NCBI GenBank assembly: GCA_907163345.1
Contig: CAJQUN010000473.1
Location: forward strand, 62,001-126,000
Direction: 5' to 3'
DNA length: 64,000 nucleotides
From: Haberlea rhodopensis
Lineage: Eukaryota > Streptophyta > Magnoliopsida > Lamiales > Gesneriaceae
The notes under the pieces are model-generated. The model was given only the letters and a program-made list of their open reading frames with translations, searched no databases and was not told where the DNA came from. The first letter of the stretch is position 1; the number at the start of each line of letters is the position of its first letter. Shown in pieces: positions 1-12,127 of the stretch. Made by a program: the position numbers and the translations under genes.

Positions 1-44
1 TGATTATTGTAGTAGAATTGATGAATGTTCCGGTAGCCTTTATC

Positions 45-190
45 TCCGAGCGAGGGAGGTACTTGCCGCTGTCATATGAAGCGATGGTAGTATGATATTT
101 GCCGCTGTCATGTCTAAGCGAAGTAACATGTCGCTGTCATTGTCGAAGCGAGGGATATCATATGATGCCGCTATATGTCGAAGCGAGGGG
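45..190 (+). repeat. CCGCT...AGCG stem-loop array in element E
   Basis: About four imperfect units of roughly 30 bp. Each has left arm CCGCT (or CGCT), a 10-13 base loop and right arm AGCG followed by A. The same unit is far more numerous at 51200-52170 in element B. Confidence 0.7.
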
Positions 191-224
191 TCCTAAAATT
201 CCACGGTTGTATTGGGACCGGAAC

Positions 225-722
225 AGTCACAATTCTAGTGATTAATGTGAAATATTGTGGATATAATTGGAGACGCGTTATCGATCATTTTGTCGTGAAC
301 TAATGATTTTGTGCATAAATTTGTGAAACAGGAACAACAGTGAAATGTGCTAATGTGGTGATCAAGGAGCATATCTATTATTTGCCGCATGCGCTTAATT
401 ATTTTGTTAAGTTAGAATTGTGATTAAATGGTGATATATTTATGCTCATGGTGAGTTGTTCCTGTAGGTACGCTTTTGGACAAAAGGGGCTCAGGGTTGG
501 GTTGAACTGTGAGCTGAAAGAGACTTGAAAGAAGTTAGATTACAGGATTTTTGTTAGTCTTATCATTCATTTTGGGAATGTAATTAACTAACTACTGAAG
601 TTTTATTTTTGGCCTGTAATTACATTGAGCTCACATAACAACCAGAACTCTAAGATGTCTCTATTACATGTTTAGCCATGTTTATATCTTGATTTCACCG
701 TTAAGGAACTAGGGTCCTTACA
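225..722 (+). repeat. LTR-like fragment embedded in the internal region of E
   Basis: From a motif like gaaacaggaacaac to the end, this stretch follows the order of the 3' half of the D and A1 LTRs: tgttcctgtaggtac, then cttttggac, then tttggcctgtaat, ending GGTCCTTACA at 722. No left LTR end or target duplication is visible. The left boundary is approximate. It is either an old truncated LTR or part of the element's own internal sequence. Confidence 0.55.
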
Positions 723-1554
723 GGATTAGTGTGCTTGGTTGACGAATCTCCGATGAGAGATTGTGTCACTTTGAGTTTGGTAATCTCGATGGCGCGATAT
801 ATTCTGATGAACGATCGTGAGGGTCCGGTTGACTTCCCCGATGAGGGATTGTCGTATTTTGGAACCATGGTAATTCTTGCTGGTTAATTCGATAGCCTCC
901 CTGTTTTAGGATTGTTGAATCCTAGGGTAAACGAGGGATGGCCAGGATTCGGACTTGTTTAGTGTCGTGGTTGACACGTTTGGCGGGAATGCAATTGATT
1001 ATTCTTGCATGTCCTTCCGAGAACTTGAGACCTTTTGGAGTCTCGGTAGTGTGTTTGGACCAAGGTGTGATTTCTGGGGACACACAGATGTAGACATCTT
1101 TGGAGATGTGTTTTGTATCTATTGGTGACCGTGATTTGCCCGATCCGTGTTGCAATATGGTGCAACTACTCCCCGGTTGGAGATGGATTCAGAAATTGGG
1201 AACCAGATGTAGTTCAGGTACACTGTTGTGTACTAATGGTCACTTTGGTAGCGATGTATGTTTAACATCAGTGACTATGTCTTGGAGATATCATTGGGGC
1301 GATATCTAGTTTGGAATCACGAATGATTCTTTTGGTTAGCAGTTATGGTTGGCTGACTGCTTTGAAATGGTTGGCATTGGGATATGCTGACGTTCCGTTG
1401 GGGTTGTAATGGTTTTGGAGGATATCCCATTCCAGGTTTTGGTGCGAGGTCGGTATCCTCGCGGTTGGAATGTCGTTCATGATGTGTTCATGATTCGACG
1501 ATGTGAATCCATTTGAATTTTTGTAATCTCGGCAATACGTGGAGTACGCCGTGC

Positions 1555-1590
1555 AAATTTCGAGGATGAAATTTTATTAGTGGGGATAAT
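1555..1590 (+). promoter_or_regulatory. PPT-proximal hairpin and polypurine tract of E
   Basis: The inverted repeat AAATTTC...GAAATTT at 1555-1574 is followed by attagtggggataat (1576-1590) directly before the LTR start at 1591. In LTR elements the polypurine tract primes plus-strand DNA synthesis. Confidence 0.7.
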
Positions 1591-1981
1591 TGTGAAGTCC
1601 GGAAATTATTGGTGTTAATCCCGGTGTAATCATAATCCTTAATGGATTTTAATCGTAGCAATTGTGTATTAATTGCGGTTTCGAGACTCCCTGTGATTTT
1701 AAATCCCGTATTTGGTGTCATTGGATCCAAGGGATGAGATTGTATTCTCGTTGCGGTGTTAACCTTGGACTTTGATTTTTTTAGTGGAATCTGGGGTCCG
1801 GAGTACTTTGTACTGGGGCTGGTGATGGAATTTGAGTTGGAGGGATAATTTTTGAAAACAGATGATTTTTTAATGAGTCATGATGTAGTTGCGGAAGTAT
1901 TGGTATTTTGGAGCCTGAATGCTATATATACCAAGTGGACTCGGTATTCCGTCATTATACGGAATCATTTCCCTCTCTCCT
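1591..1981 (+). mobile_element. Element E 3' LTR, part 1 (interrupted by D)
   Basis: It starts TGTGAAGTCC and resembles the beginning of the B LTR (gtccgg...aatcccggtgt...ggatc). It is interrupted at 1981 by element D and continues at 12851, for a joined length of about 2386 bp, close to the 2370-bp LTRs of C. A TATA-like gctatatatacc lies at 1921-1932. Confidence 0.85.
1921..1932 (+). promoter_or_regulatory. TATA-box-like core promoter in the E LTR
   Basis: Gctatatatacc sits where the B, C and H LTRs have gctataaatacc or gctatatatacc, about 330 bp from the LTR start and followed by a ttgaaccc/gtggactc block. I infer the start of transcription lies just downstream. Confidence 0.5.
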
Positions 1982-2746
1982 TGTGATGTCCCCGAAATGA
2001 TTAATTACAATTAAGGCATTAATTATGTTTATATGACGAATTATGTGGATAATTGATTTATATGCTGAAATTAATTATCACGATGAATTACTTAGTCACA
2101 TGATAGGCGTGACCTGGGGGTTGCATTTCAGGGTACATGTTATGCATGTTAGAAAATGAGGTGTTAACATGATTTAATTATGTTGATTGTTAAATATGAG
2201 GAAAGCATGATTTTAGTGAAAGTTGTATGCATTTTGTAAATGCTTTTAAAATACCATGCTGGGGTATTTTATACATCATGTTAAGTTTGTGGTACAAATT
2301 TAATTAATCTACACATACCCCCTTTTTAACTCCACTATACCTTTTTCCCTTCACTTTACCATTCACACTTTAAATCCCCCAACCCACTCTCAAACCCTAC
2401 CCTTTAACCCCAATTTCGAAATCCTTCAAGGGAGGAAGGAGGAAGCTCCACAAAACCTTTGTTTGTGTGATCTTTGTTAAGATTTGGAGTCTTCAAGAGG
2501 TATGGAACCCTTCATTAAGTTTTTATGATGTTTGGATTTGAAATGGGGTGATTTTGAAGTGATTTATGTGGGTTTGTTTTGGGTATATGTTATATATGTC
2601 TGGGGTATGATTTTTTGAAGTGTTTTATGTGGGTTTTAGTGTGTTATGATGATGTTAATGTTGTAGAGAAGTTTGGGTTTGAAGGGTTTGAAGTGGAGCT
2701 TGAAAAATGCTCATTAATGGCGATTTTTTCGTGGTTCAGGACTCGG

Positions 2747-2961
2747 CGATCGATCGCCCGTTCTTGGCGATCGATCGCGAGCCAGCAGTGGGCGCCAGTA
2801 ACATTTGGCGATCGATCGCCACCTTTGGGCGATCGATCGGCGAGGCTGGCGATCGATCGCGCCAAAAGTGGCGATCGATCGCCAAGAGCTGAAATTTTCA
2901 GCAACGTCCAGTATGATCTCGCGATCGATCGGGCCTGGGAGGCGATCGATCGCGAGATATA
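2747..2961 (+). repeat. Cluster of eight CGATCGATCG palindromes (D 5' LTR)
   Basis: Eight copies of CGATCGATCG, mostly within the longer palindrome GGCGATCGATCGCC or GCGATCGATCGC, lie 15-45 bp apart. Translations in every frame give AIDR/DRSP/RSIA runs, an artefact of the palindrome. Confidence 0.95.
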
Positions 2962-3179
2962 AAAATATGTGTTTTTGGAATTTTTGTGGGATTTTTTGGA
3001 TCTTGGACTATATTTAGCTTCTAATATCGATTTGTATGGTTATGTAGAACCATCCCAGGTACCCACAACATCAACGAGATAAAGTTCTCCAACTTCTCCA
3101 CTTTTGGAATTAAGGTACGTAAGACGCGGACGGGCATCGGACGGTAACATATTCTTACACTATGACTACGCAATAATCG

Positions 3180-3480
3180 TATAAGTATTTAAGATGTTTA
3201 TGATGAGTGAAGAGCATATGATGTATATGATGATGATTATGATAAGTAAGTTTATGATGATGATGTTTATGATGTCTATGATGATGATTATGATAAGTAA
3301 GTTTATGATGATGATTATGATAAGTAAGTTTATGATGATGATGTTTATGATGTTTATGATGATGATTATGATAAGTAAGTTTATGATGATGATGTTTATG
3401 ATGATGATTGTGATAAATAAGTTTAAGATGATGATGTTTATCAAGATGATATGATAAGTAAGTTTATAATAATGTTTATA
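3180..3480 (+). repeat. ATGATG-rich minisatellite (D 5' LTR)
   Basis: Repeats of gatgatgattatgataagtaag and gatgatgatgtttatg with a period near 40 bp. The 3' LTR copy at 11600-11920 has a different number and order of units, so the array length changes between LTRs. Confidence 0.9.
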
Positions 3481-3487
3481 CGATGTT

Positions 3488-3549
3488 TATAAAAGGGTAA
3501 GATGCCCATATGGTAAGATGCCATACAATGTTATTATGTGGTAAGATGC
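3488..3549 (+). repeat. TAAGATG-loop stem-loops, left part (D 5' LTR)
   Basis: Units such as GGG-TAAGATG-CCC and ATGG-TAAGATG-CCAT. The third unit is split by the solo LTR inside the loop sequence (duplication GATGC); the array resumes at 6163. Confidence 0.85.
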
Positions 3550-4524
3550 TGTAAGGACCCCAAGCCCTTAAAACCTTGATTAGTGTATTAACCACTATGT
3601 GTGGTACATGCTTTCTATAAAATGTCAATCGGGAAGCTCTGATGATACTTAATCATTGCCTGTCAATAAAAGACTCATATGTTTGCCCTTTACCAACCCC
3701 TTGGTGCCGCTTTTCACATTGTAAACTTTTACAAAAATTTGGGCAGAGTCTCCCCATAAATAGAGCTATCCCAAAACAGAGTACAACACATAACAAAATT
3801 CCCGGCCAGGGAACACATAATACTCAACAGAAAGCAGTAATACAAGTAGATTCCCAGCCAGGGAAGACACCACACATACGTCAACAAAAGTGGGTTCCAA
3901 CACCCACATAATACACCAATGACTCTCATATCATTCTAGCAATTCAACCTAATTGCATGCAACCTTAAATGAAAGAGAGAAAGGCTCATGCCTTTATATA
4001 CAATCCATATACAAGTATAATCGTGCTCACATGCGAGCATCATGAATATGAATATGTATAAATCCTCAGGTGTATATATAGGTACTCTATACGATACCGT
4101 GCTCCATCAAGCCCTGGTACCACGATCCTGGGAGTACCTCAAATCAACAGCTCGAGCTCAGCTCCATAGCCATCGATGTACCTGTCCACCTGTCCCAACA
4201 GAGACAGCCCCCAACGGGGTGAGCATACCAATACACAAAATCCCATAATCATAATAATGAAATTCATAATTTACAACAAAGGTAAATGCTAATGAATTTA
4301 AATGATACTCCCTGGATGACAACATCCTCATCCGGGATTCCGTGTACTGTCCCTGTTCTCACAACATCAAACTCATCAAATCTCATAAATCAGTAAATCA
4401 ACACATTGATTTACATATCGCATGCCTGATTCTCAAATACCAAGAATGAATGATTCCAAGTTCATATACATGCAAAAATAGATATATCAATATCTAATAT
4501 GGATTTCATAACCTTGCTTTCCAT

Positions 4525-4692
4525 TATACTTAGACATCTCATATGTCTTATAATGAAAACATGAGTCTATGAACCTAGACATCTCAAATGTCTCATAATG
4601 AATACATGATTCTACGAACCTAGACATCTCAAATGTCTTACGAAGAATGCATGATTCTACAAACCTAGACATCTCAAATGTCTCATAATATA
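4525..4692 (-). repeat. AGACAT-loop-ATGTCT stem-loop array, four units
   Basis: Four tandem units of about 56 bp. Each contains AGACAT, a five-base loop (ctcat or ctcaa) and ATGTCT, a perfect six-base-pair stem. I do not see the array in the C-element LTRs at 32642 or 48020. Confidence 0.9.
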
Positions 4693-5818
4693 GTCATATA
4701 AACCCAGTACCCCATATATCATGCAAGAGTCATCCTACTCTAGTGTCACGCACGCTACAAGCGGCGATATCAAGATTTGGGTCATTCCTTGGCTATATCA
4801 ACATATATGTATAACCATACGCAAACATTCAATGCAATCAAAAACACCTTATGCATTTCACATATATATAGTAATGCTCGTACGTCGCACGTACCTTAAA
4901 TCTCCGAAGTCCGAGCCAAGCCTTGCTCGAGTTCCATGCCCCGAGGAATGATGTGCTAACACGATAAATAATTCACAATTATTTACGAACATGTAACCTA
5001 TGCTCAAGCACACCCATATCCCTCAAAATATTGTCAACACACGACAATTAACCTCTTAAAAGACCCGGGGCAGGGTACATGCAGGGAAGGAATAAATGAG
5101 ACAATCGAAATTTGTTCAAGAATGCCCTACAAAAATCGAACCTCAATCTCACAATTTCGAACCCAATTAAATACCATAATACATCTAAAATGTCAATTAA
5201 GCTATCCAAGCAAGAATCAACATCCCTTGACAAAAACTCCCCATTTTTCGAATTCAACCCCCTTAAAATCGATCCCAAACAAGCCTTTAAATCCCAACTC
5301 TTAAAATCCTTCAAATTCGAACCAAAGCTTCTCAATCAAGCATCATAATACTCTTAAAACATGCAATAATCCATCAATTGCAAGAAACAACACCCATGCC
5401 AAAAACCCCCAAAATTTCGAAATCCAAGCCCTAAAATTCGAACAGAAATTCGAACCAAAAATCACAATAAAGGCATGGAAATACACGAAAAAGACGAACA
5501 AGGGGTAAGGGAGATTACCCAACGAAAATCGGAAGCAAAATCGTTCAAAATCGATGAACCCTAACTTTTGGGGATCGACGCCTTTCTGCCAAATTCGACT
5601 CCAGGACGCGACGAAACCACGAATTGATGGAGGGGAAAGAAGCGCCTCGTCGAGACGAAGGCGGCGGTAGGTCGCACGCCCCGAACGGCGGCCGGACGGC
5701 GGCGGGCGGAGCGCTTTTGCGCGCGGCAGCGCTGTAGCAGCGGGAAAATCGCACGCGGGAGAGAGGGAAGGAATTGGGGCTGAAAATGAAATTAATACTA
5801 AAATCTCGGGTTCAACTT

Positions 5819-5829
5819 GTATTTATAGC
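5819..5829 (-). promoter_or_regulatory. TATA box of the solo LTR
   Basis: On the minus strand the sequence reads gctataaatac, at the same place as the TATA motif of the B and C LTRs. Confidence 0.55.
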
Positions 5830-6162
5830 AAAAATACCCCGAAAAAAATAATAGCCCCACAAATACATCATGATTCCTTAAAAATCATCTGTTTTCAAAA
5901 ACTCTCTCTCTAACTCCAAAATCCCCTACCGGTGCTCACCCAGCACCCGAGATCCCGAGACACATTAAAAACCCAACTCTTAGGTTTTACACCGCAATGT
6001 GAATACAATCTCAACCTCTGGATCCAACGATCCCAACTACCCAAATAAACGAGCCCAGAAGGCCCAACACCTCGATTAAATCCCAAATCGCCACGTAAAA
6101 CCACTTTAGGGATTATTAACACTACGGGATTAACACCTATAATCCCTGGTCATCACAGATGC

Positions 6163-7006
6163 CATGGGGTAAGATACCCATATGGTAAGAGGCCATACAA
6201 TGTTATTAAGTGGTAAGATGCCACGGGGTAAGATGCCCATATGGTAAGAGGCCATACGATGTTATTGTGTGGTAAGATGCCACGGGGTAAGATGCCCATA
6301 TGCATGAAGGTAAATCAGAGTCAAAAAAAAAAAGAAGTTAACGAATAACCAGCAAGTTATTTAACCAAGACTTTGTACATTTACTGTTATATTTTGTTAT
6401 GATGCTTAAATGATGATGATGTTATAAGATGATGAAGTTATAAGATGATGATGTTATAAGATGATGATGCTATAAGATGATGATGCTTATATGATGATGA
6501 TGTTGTAAGATGATGATATTTATAAGACGACGATTTTAATCATTCATGTCAAGAATTAATGATTATATGCATAGCTATGAAACAGGGACAACCAAAGAGG
6601 GTTAATGCAATTAACCAGGAAGTATATGTTACCAATTATTTTTCATGCATTTATTTATATGCCATTGCCATATGATGTTAAGTAACGATGTACATGCTCA
6701 TGATGGGTTGTTCCTGTAGGTACACTTTTGGACCGAAGGGCTAAGGGTCGGGTTGAGGCAGTGAGCTAAAGGGAGCATGAAAGAAGATATGATACAAGAC
6801 TTTTGGATAGTCTCTACTCTAGGAGTAGTATAATTCTATCGCCTTAACATTCGTTATTGAGAATGTAATGAGTTAAGTTTTTGAAATTTCATTGTTGGCC
6901 TGAAATCTTATTAGCTCAAAGCTACAACTGGAACCCTAAGACGTTATTAATGGATGTTTAGTCCAAATTGTGTAATAAGATGACGTTAAGGTAGGAAGAC
7001 CCTACA
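6163..7006 (+). mobile_element. Element D 5' LTR, part 2
   Basis: It resumes the D LTR after the solo LTR and ends GACCCTACA at 7006, matching the 3' LTR end. It contains further TAAGATG stem-loops (6163-6305), a gatgatgatgttataag microsatellite (6408-6540), and gaaacagggacaac near 6580. Confidence 0.95.
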
Positions 7007-7010
7007 TTAG

Positions 7011-7022
7011 TGGTATCAGAGC
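7011..7022 (+). promoter_or_regulatory. Primer-binding site of D (initiator tRNA-Met)
   Basis: TGGTATCAGAGC follows the LTR end after a four-base spacer (ttag). It is complementary to the 3' end of plant initiator tRNA-Met, the usual primer for minus-strand synthesis in these elements. Confidence 0.9.
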
Positions 7023-7212
7023 AGTGGTTAGATAACCCGGGAATGAGTGAAGGGTAGCCTTAGCAATAAATTGGCTAGGTGCTTACTTTTAAACATGTTT
7101 TGTGTATATGTTACATATGAAGTATATGATGTTACACTAACATGTTTTGTTTCTCTAACGATGTATTATATGAACTGCTTTTGGGTATTGTTGTTAACCC
7201 TTGTGTTGCAGC

Positions 7213-10200
7213 ATAGCAGCAAATGCTGAAGTAAGTGATGCGATTTCATATGCACTTCTCCATCGCCCATGCCGCTTGTAGTCTCGACACCCGCTGGAAG
7301 AAGTTTGATAACTGATCAGATTGTGTACGACGGCCTCATTTAGTTTGAGGGTAACGAGCTTAGGACAGACTTGATTGTTCTGGGAATGTCAGACTTCGAA
7401 TGCGTTGTGGGCATCGATGTGCTGAACAAGTGTCAGTCAGTTGTGGACTGCAGACAAGGACTGTCCGATTCAGGTCTGATATGGGAGTCCAACGGACATT
7501 CTATGGGGATGGTTCCCGTTCAAGGATTCCGTTAATATCTGCTGTCAAGATGGCACAGTTATTGGAATGAGACCACAAAGGATATCTCATCTATGCTGTT
7601 GATATTACTCAAAAGAGGGAAGAGTTAAAGGTTGAAGATGTGCCCGTAGTGGCGGTGTTCCTGATGTATTTTCGGAAGAGATTCCCGGATTCCCACCGAC
7701 GAGAGAGGTCGATTTTGGGATTAAGTTACTACCAGGGACGTCTACCATTTCTCGTGCCCCGTATAGGATGGCACCAGCGGAACTAAGGGAGTTAAAGGTT
7801 CAGTTGCAAGAGCTCCTTGATAAGGGCTATATACGCCCTAGCGTATCACCCTGGGGTGCGCCAGTTTTGTTTGATAAGAAGAAAGATGGTTCGATGCGGC
7901 TGCGCGTCGATTACAGACAACTGAACAAAGCTACTGTAAAGAATAAGTATCCGCTTCCGAGGATTGATGATTTGTTTGAGCAGCTGCAGAGTACGAGGCT
8001 CTACAGTAAGATCGATCTGATATCGGAGTATCATCAGATTCGAGTTCGAGAGGATGATGTACAGAAGACAGCTTCCAGGACTAGATATGAGCACTACGGA
8101 TTCTTAGTCATGCCTTTTGGGGTGACGAATGCCCTAGCTGCTTTATGAGCCTGATGAACAGAGTGCCCCAACCATGTTTGGATCAGTTCGTCATAGTTTT
8201 CATTGACGATGTGCTTATTTACTCTCGAACTGAAGAGGAACACGTAAAGCACTTGAGAACAGTACCTCAGATCCTTAGGGATTGCCAGACCCCTGACACA
8301 GCTGACTCAGAAAGGAGTGCCGTTCTATTGGTCTGAAGCTTGTGAGGAAAGCTTCCAAGAATTGAAGTGTCGTTGGCTACGACACCTATATTGGTGATTC
8401 CTTCTGAGAATAAGAGGTCTGCCTTGTACACGAATGCATCACTGCAGGGTTTGGGCTGCGTGTTGATGCAAGATAAGCATGTGGTGGCTTATGCACGATG
8501 CGATTAAAACCACATGAGGCTAGGTACCCAGTCCATGATTTGGAGCTGGCAATCGTTATATTTGCCTTCAAAATTTAGAGGCATTACTTGCATGGTACGT
8601 CGTTTACCATCTACACGGACCATAAGAGCCTGAAGTTTTTGTTCACACAGGCTGAGTTGAATAGGCGACAAGGAAGATGGATGGACTTACTCAAAGATTT
8701 TGATTATGAAATTGAGTACCATCCAAGTAAAGCAAATTTGATAGCAGACGCCTTAAGTCGGAAGTGAAGAGTACTGCTGAGGATGTCATGAGTTTATCAG
8801 CTATGATGACTTCTTATTACCATCTGGGCTATGATTTAGAAGTGGACACGTCGCCGGTGCGAGTGTCGACCTTTTTGGCCGAGCCAGACATATTTGAGGC
8901 TATCAGGGAAGCCCAGAGGTCAGATGATGAGGTTCCGAGGTGGTCATTATTGCTACTTCGGGGTCAGCCATCAAAGTTAGAGTGGGTGAGGATGATTCCT
9001 TGAGACTGGACAACCGTTGGGTAGTCCCAGATACACCGGAGTTGCGTAAAGAAATCTAGAAACGAGCTCTTATTAGCCGGTTCAGTATCCACCCAGGAGG
9101 AAGAAAAATGTATAAGGACCTAAGTGGTCAGATCTGGGGGAGACGCATGAAGCGTAATGTTATGACCTTTGTTAGGATGTTTGATCTACCAGCAGGTTAA
9201 GGCAGAAAGGCAGAGGCCTGTGGCGAGCTGAAGAGCTTGGAGGTACCTAAGTGGGAGTGGGAGCACATATCTATGGACTTCGTGACCCACTTGCCAAGGA
9301 CGGCCTCAGGATTTGATGCGTTTTTGGTGATCGTAGATAGGCTGACGAAGGTGGCTCACTTAATCCCTTATCGTGTGTCTTTCACGAACCTAAAGATGGC
9401 CCAATCATATGTGCGGGATGTGGTGAGGATGCATGGGGTTCTAGTCTTGATTGTATCTGACAGAGACCCAAGGTTACTCCACCCTTCTGGGAGGGTCTAC
9501 AGACAACTTTGGGCACAGAGGTGAGACCGAGTACAGCGTATCACCGCAGATAGACGGTCAGACAGAGCGTACTATATAGACGCTCGAGGATATGTTGAGG
9601 ACATGTGTATTGGAGTTTCATACTCCGTGGCAAGATTCTATACCACTGGTAGAGTTCTCATTTAATAACAGCTATCAGGCAAGCATTCAAATGGCCCCTT
9701 TTGAAGCTCTTTATGGACGACGCGGTAGGTCACCGCTGTATTGGGAGGACCTGACTAGTAAAGCGGTCGGAGGACCGGATATAATTAAGGATGTGGAAGA
9801 CAAGATTAAGACGATACGTCAAAAGATGAAAGCGGCTCAGGATAGGCAAGCAGCCTATGACAATAAGCGACGACGACCGCTAGAATTCCGAGTAGGAGAC
9901 AAGGTCTTCTTGGAAAATCTCACCCTTCAGGGGTGTAGTTCGTTTTGGTATGCGGGGAAAGTTATCCCCGATGTATGTTGGGCCATATGAAGTATTGCCG
10001 CGTATCGGTATTTTTGCCTACCGTTCGGCCCTACCACCGTCTTTATCTAGGATTCATGATGTTTTCCACGTTTCTATGCTACGAAAGTATGAGCCAGACC
10101 CGTCTCATGTTTTACAGCCTACTGAAGTGCAGTTGGACTCAGATGTATCCTGCGTTGAACGACCGGTCAGAATTCTGGATTGTGAGGATCACAGATTACG

Positions 10201-10318
10201 AAGTAAAGTTATACCGATGATTAAAGTTCAGTGGGATCGTCGGGGTGTCGAGGAGGCTATGTGGGAGATGGAGCGGCATATGGTACAGCACTACCCAGAA
10301 CTATTCTATGGTATGTGA
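7213..10318 (+). pseudogene. Degenerate gag-pol polyprotein of D (Tekay/Del-like chromovirus)
   Basis: The original start codon, by alignment with A1, is now ATA at 7213. A deletion of about 1.2 kb removes nearly all of Gag, the zinc knuckles and the protease active site; the junction lies near 7240. RT motifs survive in pieces: [18 protein letters not shown] near 7908, and [10 protein letters not shown] near 8199, which holds the catalytic DD. A second deletion of about 230 bp removes sequence downstream of the RT palm near 8290. RNase H, integrase (SMDFVTHLP near 9273, VSDRDPR near 9457) and a C-terminal chromodomain-like segment ([15 protein letters not shown]) remain in shifting frames. 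It cannot make a functional polyprotein. Confidence 0.95.
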
Positions 10319-10352
10319 TTTATGTTTAGTTTCTTTTGGGGTAAGTGCATGC

Positions 10353-10388
10353 GATTTCGAGGACGAAAACTTATAAGTAGGGGAGTAA
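10353..10388 (+). promoter_or_regulatory. PPT-proximal hairpin and polypurine tract of D
   Basis: TTTCG-agga-CGAAA is followed by aagtaggggag (10375-10385) and the LTR start at 10389. The outer pairs of the hairpin seen in A1 are lost here (cgaaaac instead of cgaaatc). Confidence 0.8.
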
Positions 10389-11150
10389 TGTGATGTCCCC
10401 GAAATGATTAATTACAATTAAGGCATTAATTATGTTTATATGACGAATTATGTGGATAATTGATTTATATGCTGAAATTAATTATCACGATGAATTACTT
10501 AGTCACATGATAGGCGTGACCTGGGGGTTGCATTTCAGGGAACATGTTATGCATATTAGAAAATGAAGTGTTAACATGATTTAATTATGTTGATTGTTAA
10601 ATATGAGGAAAGCATGATTTTAGTGAAAGTTGTATGCATTTTGTAAATGCTTTTAAAATACTATGCTGGGGTATTTTATACATCATGTTAAGTTTGTGGT
10701 ACAAATTTAATTAATCTACACATACCCCCTTTTTAACTCCACTATACCTTTTTCCCTTCACTTTACCATTCACACTTTAAATCCCCCAACCCACTCTCAA
10801 ACCCTACCCTTTAACCCCAATTTCGAAATCCTTCAAGGGAGGAAGGAGGAAGCTCCACAAAACCTTTGTTTGTGTGATCTTTGTTAAGATTTGGAGTCTT
10901 CAAGAGGTATGGAACCCTTCATTAAGTTTTTATGATGTTTGGATTTGAAATGGGGTGATTTTGAAGTGATTTATGTGGGTTTGTTTTGGGTATATGTTAT
11001 ATATGTCTGGGGTATGATTTTTTGAAGTGTTTTATGTGGGTTTTAGTGTGTTATGATGATGTTAATGTTGTAGAGAAGTTTGGGTTTGAAGGGTTTGAAG
11101 TGGAGCTTGAAAAATGCTCATTAATGGCGATTTTTTAGTGGTTCAGGACT

Positions 11151-11365
11151 CGGCGATCGATCGCCCGTTCTTGGCGATCGATCGCGAGCCATCAGTGGGC
11201 GCCAGTAACATTTGACGATCGATCGCCACCTTTGGGCGATCGATCGGCGAGGCTGGCGATCGATCGCGCCAAAAGTGGCGATCGATCGCCAAGAGCTGAA
11301 ATTTTCAGCAACGTCCAGTATGATCTCGCGATCGATCGGGCCTGGGAGGCGATCGATCGCGAGAT
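11151..11365 (+). repeat. Cluster of eight CGATCGATCG palindromes (D 3' LTR)
   Basis: Same layout as 2747-2961. One site differs by gacgatcgatcgcc instead of ggcgatcgatcgcc. Confidence 0.95.
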
Positions 11366-11599
11366 ATAAAAATATGTGTTTTTGGAATTTTTGTGGGATT
11401 CTTTGGATCTTGGACTATATTTAGCTTCTAATATCGATTTGTATGGTTATGTAGAACCATCCCAGGTACCCACAACATCAACGAGATAAAGTTCTCCAAC
11501 TTCTCCACTTTTGGAATTAAGGTACGTTAGACGCGTACGGGCATCGGACGGTAACATATTCTTACACTATGACTACGCAATAATCGTATAAGTATTTAA

Positions 11600-11920
11600 G
11601 ATGTTTATGATAATGATGTTTATGATGAGTGAAGAGGATATGATGTATATGATGATGATTATGATAAGTAAGTTTATGATGATGATGTTTATGATGTCTA
11701 TGATGATGATTATGATAAGTAAGTTTATGATGATGATGTTTATGATGATGATTATGATAAGTAAGTTTATGATGATGATGTTTATGATATTTATGATGAT
11801 GATTATGATAAGTAAGTTTATGATGATGATGTTTATGATGATGATTGTGATAAATAAGTTTAAGATGATGATGTTTATCAAGATGATATGATAAGTAAGT
11901 TTATAATAATGTTTATACGA
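11600..11920 (+). repeat. ATGATG-rich minisatellite (D 3' LTR)
   Basis: Counterpart of 3180-3480 with extra units, including an additional gataatgatgtttatg near the start. Confidence 0.9.
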
Positions 11921-11933
11921 TGTTTATAAAAGG

Positions 11934-12127
11934 GTAAGATGCCCATATGGTAAGATGCCATACAATGTTATTATGTGGTAAGATGCCACGGGGTAAGATA
12001 CCCATATGGTAAGAGGCCATACAATGTTATTAAGTGGTAAGATGCCACGGGGTAAGATGCCCATATGGTAAGAGGCCATACGATGTTATTGTGTGGTAAG
12101 ATGCCACGGGGTAAGATGCCCATATGC
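11934..12127 (+). repeat. TAAGATG-loop stem-loop array (D 3' LTR)
   Basis: Alternating GGG-taagatg-CCC, ATGG-taagatg/taagagg-CCAT and GTGG-taagatg-CCAC stem-loops. This is also the empty site for the solo LTR found in the 5' LTR. Confidence 0.9.

Larger units (their letters stand above)
1..1590 (+). mobile_element. Element E, 3' end of internal region (non-coding LTR retrotransposon, truncated by window edge)
   Basis: This is non-coding DNA upstream of an LTR that starts at 1591. It holds CCGCT-type stem-loops near 45-190, an LTR-like fragment ending near 722, and a 723-1590 segment that aligns by eye with 53838-54696 of element B, ending in the same PPT-proximal hairpin. Short frames here show no retrotransposon or host protein motif. 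The 5' part of the element lies outside the window. I infer a large non-autonomous LTR element of the B/H group. Confidence 0.75.
1982..3549 (+). mobile_element. Element D 5' LTR, part 1
   Basis: It matches 10389-11984 of the 3' LTR nearly base for base, apart from indels in the ATGATG minisatellite. It carries the GATCGATC cluster, the GTACGT block (near 3115) and the first TAAGATG stem-loops before the solo LTR insertion at 3550. Confidence 0.95.
3550..6157 (-). mobile_element. Solo LTR of the C family, target duplication GATGC
   Basis: On the + strand it starts TGTAAGGACCCC and ends CATCACA, flanked by GATGC at 3545-3549 and 6158-6162, with no internal region. It matches the LTRs of element C over most of its length but is about 240 bp longer, partly through a private AGACAT stem-loop array. 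The D 3' LTR near 11980 supplies the empty site. It holds GTACGT-cgc-ACGTAC at 4880-4894 and a TATA box on the minus strand at 5819-5829. Solo LTRs arise by recombination between two LTRs. Confidence 0.95.

Noticed and set aside
3166..3454. Poly-Ile and poly-Met ORFs (also 11573-11891)
   Set aside because: Products of the ATGATG/ATCATC minisatellite in the D LTRs.
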